Assembly: GCA_033239525.1 (NCBI GenBank) | Contig: BSYO01000014.1 | Location: 16,786,021 to 16,850,020, forward strand | Length of the DNA stretch: 64,000 nucleotides | Origin: Nepenthes gracilis | Lineage: Eukaryota > Streptophyta > Magnoliopsida > Caryophyllales > Nepenthaceae | Direction of reading: 5' to 3' | Notes under the pieces: model-generated | Told to the model about the DNA's origin: nothing | The model's database searches: none | Seen by the model: only the letters and a program-made list of their open reading frames with translations | Translations under genes and position numbers: made by a program | In this document: in pieces, positions 34,398 to 44,314 of the stretch | How positions within the stretch are numbered: position 1 is the stretch's first letter | Layout of the letters: every line of letters starts with the position of its first letter

Positions 34398-37245
34398 ATT
34401 TCCTTGATAAAAGAAACAATATGTCTAATAAAATTAATATATATATATATACAATTTTTCATAAAAAGATATGGTTTTTTTTTTATAAAGAAAGACCGAC
34501 TATTGGTCTCTTAGAATAAAAAAACTATAAATAAAGGGTGTGAGAGATGTCAACCCTTAATCTACTTATAATGTTTTATTTTTCCCTTAATTAATCATTA
34601 TACATTATTATTCCACAATAATTTTTAAAAAAAATATCATAAACTATATTAATCAAAGTACGATTTGACTTTTACTGTCCATCATCAAGAGCTAAACCAT
34701 TGAAAGTATTATTGGTTTTTCTAAAAACTCAATTATGTATAATACAATTGAAAATACGTACTAAGACACAAGTATCAAAACATTGCATCTAAAAAGGTTA
34801 AACACCAATCCAGTAGATAACTTCCCCATAAAATCTCACTACATTAAACACTACCCTCCAAAATCCAAAATCTCTCATTCCAAAAACTCAAGCATCCCAG
34901 TCTACCTAGTGTTTTACTAGTTTGCATATTAGCAAAAACTTTTTTCGTACCTTTAAAATCTTATTTTGGCCACTGGTATATAGAATTTAAGTTGAAGGAT
35001 TCAAAATTTTGATTTAAAATATCTCAAATCAGAATCATGCTTTACTGTATACGTTGTAAAAAGATTCTTTAAATTCATAAGTATTTGCTATATTATCTCA
35101 ATTATTTAAAATATGCTCCGTTATTAAAACCTTCTCTATCATAATTAGAGACTAAATGCACAAAACTGCACTTCCCACGCAATGAAAGGAACTTCAACAA
35201 TTGCATGCCGTTTCGCACCCTCAATAGAACGACGGCAATCATATTGTACTATCTCAAAACCCAAGAAAGGAAATCGGAAGTAAGAAAGAAAAGGAGCATT
35301 TCAATGGAAAGATTTCAACTCACTTAAATAGTTGGATGGTTGTTTACTTCCCAAAACAGGAGTTACAGGTCGAAACGTTGCCAAGGAATGTCTCTCCTCG
35401 ATCGTGTAATTTTACTTCTGTAAGCAGCACATTGATGCTCTGAATAACGGTTTCTTTCTTCCTTAAAATCAGTCTTGAGGGAAATGAAAACGAAGGAGAC
35501 CCAAAGAACAATCGATCAGAAGAAGACGAGCTTGCAGCAAGGGAGGGTGCTTTGTGAAGAAAGAATCCGTCTCCTGTTCATTAAACAGCGGATCCGGAGG
35601 GAATTTGAAAATTCAAAATTTCAAACTATTTTGCCCCCCAAGCTATCCGCAGCGATTCCCCTCAAACAAAGTACAAAAAAAAATTTTTTTTGAAAAAAAA
35701 TATATATTTTTTGGATGACCGTTAAATATATTTTTATAAATTAAACATTAAATTGACAAAGTGTCCCTTAATTCCCTCACAGGTGGCAAGATTTAAAATT
35801 TTGACCTAATTTTTTAGTACGATACGATTAGGATTTTTGCTCTTTCAAAATTTATAAGACATTTTAAGAATATGATAATTGCATAAAATATTAATTTTTA
35901 AAAAATTTAGGAGTTGTTCAGTAAGGAAAAATTTGTGCTTACTTTTTGAATATTTAGAAAAAAAATAGAAATTAAAAATATACATAAATTAGCCTGGAAT
36001 TATTTTAAAAACTAAAAAAAATAATTTTTTAAAGTTTAAGATAAATCACAAAAAAATTAAAAATATCAAAAAGATATTTTTTTTTCTAATCTTTTATTGG
36101 TTATAAAATAAAGTTTTTAATATTTTTTTAAATTTTCCTTATACAGTAATATTTTATTAATATGCCAGTGTGAAAATATTATTTATACGTGAGTAAAATA
36201 CAAATATGTGTATTTAATAAGTAATTAAATTCTAATCCAATTATATAGCCAAATTTAATATATCTTTTTATTTAAGTTATCTAATATTTTAGTATAATTA
36301 AGGCATTAATTTGGGTTAATACTATAATTTGACCTCTTAAATGTTGTGGGCCCTGTAGCATCGATGAGGATTGAACATTTTCTTTGGTTGGTGCAATGTG
36401 AACTCAGCTAGTGGCCGACTAAAGTCCATATACTCATGATCAAATATGTTAAACTGTATAAATATATAAAATTTGTTAAAATTATACTAAGATATAAAAT
36501 GGCCAAGGATCGAAGATAAATCACCAACAAAGAGCAAATATCAGAATTTTAGATATAATTATTTTTACATAATAAAAGGTTATATGACACCTCTCACTAT
36601 TTGTGGATAAGTCAACTATATATAATTCATATTGTCTAAGTCGAATGTTGCTTTTCTGAATCATAGATGATATATTTGACCGTCAGTTTAGTAAAAATAT
36701 ATTATAATATATTTGAATATATTTCGTTAAATATATACAATGATCAACATTGATAAATTAAAAACTTCATTCAAATATAGATAATTCTTAATTTTTTTCT
36801 CATATCAAAAAATATACTTTTTTATTAAAACTTATATAGAGTTTATCTTCATATTAATTATAAATATATAACATATAGTAAAAATTATAAACACGTAAGA
36901 ACGTTAATGTGTAATTCAAAAATATGCAAAAACTATATTGTAAAATATGGAAAAAATTAACATAATTTATATAATTTTTGACACTTTATTATAAGCGGAA
37001 AACATGTAAAAATATGAAAGTTAAATTTTTTAAAAATTGAACATAGTCTATGTGATTTGTGTGACAGAACACATCTTTAAATCCGTCTTTAATTACATTC
37101 TTAATTTATCATCTTTAACTATCAAATATACAACCAGATAAATAATTAACCAAACGGACTTGAGCTTATATTATATTATACCACAATTTCCTATACATAG
37201 CAACACATAATAATACGCAGGATCCAAATGAATTGTTCCCTGATC
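34398..37245. other. AT-rich region, no supported gene
   Basis: Long AT-rich stretch with an (AT)n run at 34436-34452. A less AT-rich island at 35150-35660 resembles the 5' part of a plant gene on the minus strand: a frame opening ATGATTGCCGTCG near 35244 after a pyrimidine-rich leader. I could not extend it through credible splice sites, so it is left unassigned. The remainder shows no motif. Confidence 0.4.
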
Positions 37246-39888
37246 TGTAACTCTAACATCAACCCAATAATACCTGCTAATTATTAAAAGTCAATCACAT
37301 GCCAGTATGTGGAAGCAACAACATCTATAACATTTGTCCAACTGATACAAAAATTATCACTGAGATATAACGTTTTCATATTCATAACAGCTATATATAT
37401 CCAATATAACAGCAGATACAAAACTATATAATCTAAAAGTTTTATATCAATTCCACCACAGTCTACTACTGAAATCAAATTAAAACTAATAACTAAATAT
37501 AATATGTACTATCCAAAAATTGTTATACAAAATATCATCAGAAACGTAAACCAAATCCTTCATCTTCACTCCTATTTATCAGGCGAAAACTCGTACGAAT
37601 CATCAAAATGTTAGTAAAAATGGTAAAAAAGTGAGCCAAATACTCAATAATGCATAACATATAATAATAAACATGCACAATATACTTAAAATATATCATC
37701 AAAGAAAATAGGAGTTGTAACACATATATAAGCGTAAAACATGGGCAGAAAAAAATTTTATGATGTATTTGACCTTCCTTATCTTATTCTTTTATTGTCT
37801 TAATTGTCATATACACTAAAAGCTTATTTATTTTTAAGGACTGGGGCCAGTAGTCTTACCAACTAACAGAGCGGACAATCGAATAAAGAATTGTCCATGT
37901 TTTCACAAAATCTAAGGCCTTCGGAATCTATTCAACACATGCATGTGGGCAGTATTACCTATCACTCATTAGATGGGGCCATAATTCGCATTGCGGTACT
38001 CACTTATTAGACAATAATTTTCACTATAATATCTTAAAGCATGTTAGAGATATTATCCTCTGAATCATAATTCTTGGTCCCATTTTCTTACTTAATTAAC
38101 TTAGAAAAATTCTCCACAATGTTTCTTAATTCTTACTTATCACCTTTTTGAAGAATAATTCATACTTTTCTTATCATAATAGTAAAATTTTTTTTCTTTT
38201 TTGAAATGTCTTATACATTTTAACACAATAATTCCATAAACATGAAATTTGATGATAAAACATGCCGAAGAAAATTTAAAAAGCTTAATACAAATATACT
38301 AAACATGCAACATATAATTAAATATACAATATATTTTTAACATATACAGATATCATATAATAATTTAAAATTAACATCTACAAAGTACAAACATATAGAA
38401 AATATTTTTATCATCTAAATATAAAGAGAATTTTAAAATAATGCACATAATTATGATACATATAATTAAACATGAATTATAGATAAATTGCTTCATAATA
38501 TCAGGGGGAACTAACCAATATGCATATTTTTCTTACTTTTACTTCAAAATTTTACCTTGTAAGAGTATTAGAATAATAAAACTCGAAAAGAATGAAAATA
38601 AATAGCAACAAAGGAAAAAGAGATCTAAATGTATACTTATTTTTGCCTGATATACCGAAATTCTCAATCCAAACGTTCCAAATTATATTACTCAGATGCT
38701 TTCTCCCTTTACTCTCTCTTCTTCTCCCTTGTTCGGCATTCTCTCTCTATGTTCCTCTTTTTCACTCTCTTCCACAGCTTGAAAATGCGGTGAAAGCTAA
38801 CCATCAATCGATCTTATAACAAATCTGTGCTTGAGCGCCGGTTGGGTGCTGGACGGGAGCGAAAGGTTTTGAAATCCACCCCAATTGGGCATTCAGGCGC
38901 GTTTCAGGCATACCCGATATTGGATTTTTGCCCCTAGCGTACTAAGGCGCGAGTCTAGCGCTCTACAGTGCTAGCTTGAGCCGCATGCCCGATTTCATTT
39001 GGTTTTAAAATGTTTTCCTACTTGGCCAAAGTATCCACATCCTTAGATATCAATTTCATTATATTAGCTTCAATAATCTTGACTAATATAAATTAAAACT
39101 CAATCCTTATAATTTGTCTCTATTATAAACCTGTACAAATAATTATATGATAATTTAACATATACAAAAGCAATTATTTGAATATTTATAAATAATTATG
39201 TGGCAATTCAATATATGTAAAAGCATATATTTAATTTGGAAGAATATCGTAATGCTAAGTTTCTATTTGTAAAGTACAAGGATACTAAATTGTTTTCGGA
39301 CTATTTAAAAATAATTATACTATAAAATTTTGAAGGAAAATTTGATTTCAAAATCAGGCTTAGCGTTTGATAGGAACTTAAGCTACGTTTATGCGCATTT
39401 TAGGAAAAACGTATGTGATCAAAGGGTACATTTGGGGCACTCATGTATATTTCAGGTTGATTGAATGATGCATAATTTGCACCTATGCAAAGCTCACACA
39501 TGGCGTGGACAAATTGATGGCGCCTAAGTTACACCTAATGCAACACACTTGTGTGCCTATGAGTTTTTAGCGGCCCCTGACGCGTGTTGATCTGACATTT
39601 GTATGCCAATTTGTTTGTATAACATATGCGCGCAATTTTTTCAACCATTTTTAACAAGAAATAAGAGGAGACCAAGGAAAAGAAATAAGAAGAAGAAGAA
39701 AAAGGGAGAAAATTTGAAACTTTTATTTATCATATCAATCAAATCAAAAGATTGAAATAAATATTTTAAATGCTCTCACAGACCTGACCCAAATAGGTTA
39801 GTTTAAATAATTAGTTATAATTCTAAAAATTTAAAATTCTTAATAAATTTAATAAATAACGCTAAGTTCTAAAAATTTGGTTGTGACA
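37246..39888 (-). mobile_element. LTR-like block (Del/Tekay style), minus strand
   Basis: Read on the minus strand it opens TGTCACAACCAAA at 39888. It has GC-rich segments of GGCGC/GAGCGC type (39540-39370 and 38990-38830), then TTGTTATAAGATCG near 38820 (TATA-like). A GAGAGAGA/GAAGAGAGAG leader follows at 38750-38700, and GAGTATTTGGCTCAC near 37640. This is the same succession as in the plus-strand block at 6085-8008. It probably ends around GAGTTACA at 37246. No flanking coding region was found. The boundaries are tentative. Confidence 0.3.
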
Positions 39889-41076
39889 AACTAAATATAT
39901 AGAACCTAATAAATTATAACCTGTAGAGGAACTCATCGGATAACCGTCCGGATAATATAAATACGACATACTCTAAAATCATTGTATGAGAGGTAACAAT
40001 TTAATCAAAATCATAATCAAATATTACATAATATCTGAATTATTTTCAAAATATAGTCATGGGCTATACCTAACCAATTCTAAAATTTAATTACATTAAA
40101 TATCAATTTAAGTCATAACGAAACTAAAACTTACCAAATCAGACGAATAGTTGACAGATTACGACCATATTCCTATAATACAACCGAATCTTCTACTCTA
40201 AAGAGTCAAAATATAAAATATGAGTCTCAATCTTAACAAGTATCATATTTAAATTAAAAAACTTTCATAAATCACAGGAATTGCTAAATAGATAAATATC
40301 CAATCAAATAATAGAATAAATCAAAATCACCAATAAAGTAAATCTAATAGAAATCTAAAATTCAAAATTCAATGGTTGCCTCCTACTCAAATTAAATATC
40401 TAAATCCAAAACAAATGTCCAATTAAAAAACAGTCATCATCGGGACCTATATATATATATATAAATAGAAATGATTTAAACCGATTCGAATAAGTAGATG
40501 TCCAATTCAAGTCCAACTCTAAGTCTAAGTCTAAATCCAAAGCACGATCAGCTTGTGATCTAAGATAAAATGCAATAGCCGAATAATCTAATCGCATACG
40601 CAGAAATTAGAGCAGTACCACAATAATTAGTCTAAATGTTCGTATCAAAATATATAGTCAAGATCATTTGTATGAGACATACCAAAACCTATCCAGGGAC
40701 AAAATTGACGAATCTCAAATTCAAGTCCAAAATCTAAATCCAAATCAAAATTTATTGTAAATAATTGCAAAAATACAAATTATATAACAAATTTGAGTCT
40801 CAATTATTTAAAAATTAGCATGAGGAATGGTTACACATATTTTCGATAACCTTAGACCATAAAAAATGTAACTCAGGCCAACATGCTTGGCTACCAATGT
40901 CCTCCACTACCCATGAGTAAGATTTCTCACTATATTTTATCACATGCGACATTGAGTATAATTCTCAAATTTGTTAAATATATTATGATATCGGAATATT
41001 ATAATGTCAAATTAAATCATCTAAATGGGAGGAGTCACTACTCCAAATATTTTCTACCAATGACAAGAGATGGGGG
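39889..41076. other. AT-rich flank of T3
   Basis: No coding or repeat structure I can support, apart from short (AT)n near 40450 and a CTAAGTCTAAGTCTAAATC run near 40520. Confidence 0.5.
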
Positions 41077-41102
41077 TCTCATCGCTTCCACGACGGCGCC
41101 AA
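41077..41102 (-). other. Extra PBS and leader copy outside the left T3 LTR
   Basis: On the minus strand the bases outside the left LTR read TTGGCGCCGTCGTGGAAGCGATGAGA. The real T3 PBS and leader at 49799 read TTGGCGCCGTCTGTGGGAAG then CGACTGA. The match is about 25 bp with two small gaps and then ends. A normal 3' LTR should be followed directly by host DNA, so this is a scar of a second internal region or of aberrant reverse transcription or recombination. Confidence 0.7.
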
Positions 41103-41633
41103 TGTTGCGGTTAACTCTAGTGCTCGGAGAGATCGAGTGCCAGTGAGTCTTTGAATTGGAGCAACACAAAGTGAACGTGAGGTTTAAAGTACGAGGCGGT
41201 GGGGCCTTTGGGTGGAAAACCCCTTTCTGGTGAAGGGTAACTCTTTGGGCCGGTGCAGTCCGAAATCTCACTATGAAGAGGAGGAAATACAACAATCTCG
41301 GGGGGCTCGGACGTTACAATCGTAAGAAATATACTTCTCTCTTTTCTCCTTCTTAGGGAGAGTCTCACGAGTCTAGAAGCAAAAGGTCCTTGTCAAGTTG
41401 AAGTTGGGTTCGAGGACTCAGCGGCGTTTGACATGCCTCGCCACCATCGCCAAGCAGCCGTTGGTTGCTCGTGGCGCATGTAAGGCATCTCCGAGGTCTT
41501 CAGTGGTCCCGGTCTTAAAGGGGAATCACTGAAAGGCGGTCTTTTGCCGCCGTTTGAATTTGGTCGGGTTTATGGGCCTTTTGGGCCAGCATTTCTACGT
41601 ATTCTCGCGATCTTGGGCCCGTGGACCCATTGA
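41103..41633 (-). repeat. T3 left (3') LTR, shortened
   Basis: It is colinear with the right LTR: TGTTGCG.TTAACTCTAG, GAGAGATCGAGTG, GGAGCAACACAAAGTGAACGTGAG, TCTCACTATGAAGAGGAGGAAAT, GTTACAATCGTAAGAAATATAC, GAATTTGGTCGGGTTTATGGGCC. At 531 bp it is shorter than the 791-bp right LTR because of many gaps. The TATTTATAGAGAAC promoter segment of the right LTR is replaced by TTCGAGGACTCAG here. The outer end reads GGACCCATTGA rather than GGACCCATCA. Confidence 0.85.
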
Positions 41634-41881
41634 GGACTCGGCCGTTTGACATGGTCTTCTCTGGCTTGGCGTGTAAGAAGGTCTTCTTAAGGCCGCCACT
41701 TCCCCTCCTCGTGGAGCATTGAATGCGATGGACGATTGATGTGACATCGCCTCAGGAAACCCTAAGGCCTACACTTGCCTACTGCGTATGGGGAGTTGAC
41801 ACGTGGAACGGTCATGATGAGGGCGCCTTTTCACTTGTTTGAAAATCTCTTTAAATCCTTCGTCGTATCCTCATTATTCTT

Positions 41882-41998
41882 CGCGCTTTCTTCTTCCTTC
41901 CCTTAACTTTCTCCGGAAACCTTCACGACGCTTTCTTCTTCCTTTCCTTAACTTTCTTCGGAAACCTTCACGACGCTTTCTTCTTCCTTTCTTGCTGC
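41882..41998 (+). repeat. 45-bp direct repeats in the antisense-frame leader
   Basis: About 2.6 copies of a 45-bp unit (CGACGCTTTCTTCTTCCTTTCC, TTAACTTTCTTCGGAAACCTTCA) run up to the ATG at 42000. The leader is therefore a pyrimidine-rich tandem repeat. CTCTTTAAATCC near 41849 could be a TATA-like box. This suggests a genuine 5' UTR for the antisense gene. Confidence 0.8.
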
Positions 41999-41999
41999 C

Positions 42000-43854
42000 A
42001 TGGCCCCCGGTGTTAAAGATATTGCCTCCTCCCTTTCTTCGCAAGATCTCGAGCAGATCAGGGCGAAATATAGCATTCCGGCATCTGATTCGATGGTGGT
42101 TCCAGGAGCCGCAGAGAGGGCGAGCAGCCCACCGAGTGGTTACATTGCGGTATACGAAGTTCACCTCAAAGGTGGACTTCGTTTCCCTATTCCTGCAGAG
42201 CTCCGCCGCCTGATGAAGGAGTTAGCTGTCCCGCTCGCGAAGCTTCAGCCAAACGCCATCAGGTATTTGGTCTCTCTGTGCGTCTTCGCGCACTGTCATA
42301 GCAAAACCCTCGAGGCGGTCATGGTGAAGATCATGTTTCGCTTCAATCAGACTCTTGAGTGGATCGCTATAACCCCCCGCCCCGAGTTCGCTGAGATGAG
42401 CGGTGGGAACCCGGATTCCACCAAAAGGTGGAAGGACAGGTTTTTCTTCCTCAAGGTGGTCGAGGATCGGGAGCTCTCCTCCGTGTGGGGAACGTCGCTA
42501 GGGTACGGCTCCGACGTTATCGACGAGGAGAGGGAGGCCGCCAGGGAGGTCACGGACTTGGTACTAGCGAACACAGGCGCTTCAAGACGGGAAGAAGAAC
42601 GTCCGGGCTGTCCCGAAAAAGCCGTGAAGCCAAGTGGACGGTACCATCCGGTGATTCTGCCATTGCCGCTTCCAAAAAGAAGAAGAAGAAGTTGAGGAAA
42701 AGAGAGGGTCCTCTTGTGATTCAGGAGCCCTCCGAGCGGCCTCCCAAGAGCCCGCGGATTGAGGTCTCTGGGGATCCGCCGAGTGCCGCCGGTGAGTCCT
42801 CCTCAGAGGATGACCGCGTCATTGCCCCCTTGGTCGGGAAGGCCGCTGGGCTGACTTCCGATCCTTTTGCGGAGCCCGAGGTCGTCGCAGCATCTCCTTC
42901 TGGTATCGAGGTCCATCCTGAGGCCTCTGCCGCCTCTACGGGCCATCCTTCTGATGATCCTGCGGCCTTTGGTGCCTTGGAGGAGGCAGCCTTAGACGAG
43001 GTCATAGAGCCTCATGAGACGGAGGCTGCCGTTGATGTTACTGCTTGGGAGATCTTTGACCTTCTTGGCGGCGAGGAGGCAGTGGCCGCATCCTTAGAGA
43101 TCCCGGTCGTTGCTGACGTTCCGGAGGTAGCGGAGCCCCCCACCCCTGAGGGTCCTTCCTCTGAGGCCATTCTTGATGTTCCCGCGGCGCCCGCGGAGTG
43201 CCCACTCGCGCCCGAGGCCCCTAAGGAGATTGCCCCTACTGAGGATCCTGTCATCTCTCAGGTATTTCGCTGCCTTATTCTTCGTCTCCATTTCTGCTAA
43301 CTGTATTTAAGTGTCCTTGATTCTTTTCGCAGCTCCAGGATTTGATTGGTGGCCTTAGCCGGCTGGTGGGCGAGATCGCTCGGTCTCGACGGGAGGCGGA
43401 GTCCCTGAAGGCCGCCCAAGAAGAGATCCAGCGGCTTCGTACGGCAATTGCTTCATCTGAGGAAGCCCTGAGGCTCTCAGAGGTTCAACACGGTTTCCTG
43501 ACGGGAGGGATCCTTCAGCTGGAGGAGACGCAAAGGATTTCGGTGAAGATTGCTGAGATGGCTCCTGTGCTGGAGTCCAAGTTCTAGGATGGCATCCATC
43601 AGTGCCGCCGAGTGATGCGGGTCCTGCATCCACAGTTTCCCACTGCTGTGTTGGATCCGCGTAACGCGGGCGCCGTGCGCCCTCAGGATGTGTTTGGTCT
43701 TCGGGACAGGCCATTTCCCGAGTCTTTGGAGCCAAGTTCCTCAGCGAGTCCTCGTTCATCAGGTCAACCGGGAACTTCGAGCCGCGGGACGGGTCCTCCG
43801 TCTATGGGAGAGTCATCTGGAGTCGTTCCGCCTCAGGGCCCCTGCGAGGGCTAG
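42000..43854 (+). pseudogene. T3 antisense gene (Transposase_28-like), almost intact
   Basis: The ATG at 42000 opens MAPGVKDIASS. The N-terminal domain (about residues 40-180) has SGYIAVYEVHLKGGLRFPI, LAVPLAKLQPNAIRYLVSL, FRFNQTLEWIAI and WKDRFFFL. It resembles the plant 'putative gypsy type transposon' family. One frameshift lies near 42575. A Lys-rich patch (SKKKKKKLRKRE, possible nuclear signal) and a long acidic Pro/Ala/Glu linker follow. A 71-bp intron with canonical ends fits at 43262-43332 (CAG|GTATTT...TTTTCGCAG|CTC). The coiled coil (LVGEIARSRREAESLKAAQE) ends in ESKF-stop-DGIHQCRR, where TAG replaces the TGG of the other copies. The frame then stays open to 43854. Role unknown. Confidence 0.75.
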
Positions 43855-43895
43855 ACCTTGTTTTTCCTTTTGTATCATTGTATTGTATTTCATGG

Positions 43896-43901
43896 AATAA
43901 A
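43896..43901 (+). terminator. Candidate poly(A) signal of the T3 antisense gene
   Basis: AATAAA occurs 42 bases after the end of the antisense frame, preceded by a T-rich stretch (TTTTTCCTTTTGTATCATTGTATTG). Spacing and context fit a plant near-upstream element. Confidence 0.5.
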
Positions 43902-43968
43902 AAGAAATCATTGACCTTTATCACAAGTGCCTTTTTCCCTTTTCTTCTTTTTGTTTCAGTCAAATTTT

Positions 43969-44291
43969 GTTATGACCTCAAGGGCCTGGCTTCTGGGACC
44001 GCTCGGTCACAGCCGAGTTTCTGCTATGACTTCAAGGGCCCGGCCTCGGGGCCGCTTCGGTCACATCCGAAGTTTTTGTTATGACCTCAAGGGGCCTCTC
44101 TGGGACCGCTCGGCCACTGGGGAGTTTTTGTTATGACCTCAAGGGGCTCGGCCTGGGGCCGCTCGGTCCATGTTAGGAGTTTTGTTATGACCTCAAGGGC
44201 CCGGCCTGCAGGACCGCCCGATCACAGCCGAGTTTTTGTTATGACCTCAAGGGCCCGGCCTCTGGGACCGCTCTGTCACAGCCGAGTTTTT
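43969..44291. repeat. Six-unit tandem repeat (52-55 bp) in T3
   Basis: Units start at 43969, 44023, 44078, 44130, 44184 and 44238. Each begins G(T/C)TATGAC(C/T)TCAAGG and runs through GGCC..GGGACCGCTCGGTCACAGCCGAGTTTTT. The array lies exactly between the end of pol (44315, minus strand) and the end of the antisense gene (43854, plus strand). Such arrays in 3' untranslated regions are known in Tat-lineage elements and can seed satellite DNA. Confidence 0.95.
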
Positions 44292-44314
44292 ATTTGTTGG
44301 AGATGGCCCGCTTT

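Noticed and set aside
38592..38819. 75-codon plus-strand frame with a hydrophobic Leu-rich stretch
   Set aside because: It is the complement of the GAGAGA-rich leader of the LTR-like block on the minus strand.
40400..40597. 65-codon minus-strand frame with a Leu/Asp repeat
   Set aside because: The translation is of a short CTAAGTCTAAGT-type simple repeat beside an (AT)n run.
43012..43254. Minus-strand frames opposite the acidic linker of the T3 antisense gene
   Set aside because: Low-complexity Ser/Gly/Ala translation caused by the repetitive GC-rich linker; shadow.
43969..44291. CRISPR-like array
   Set aside because: Whole units repeat end to end with no unique spacers; it is a minisatellite inside a retrotransposon.
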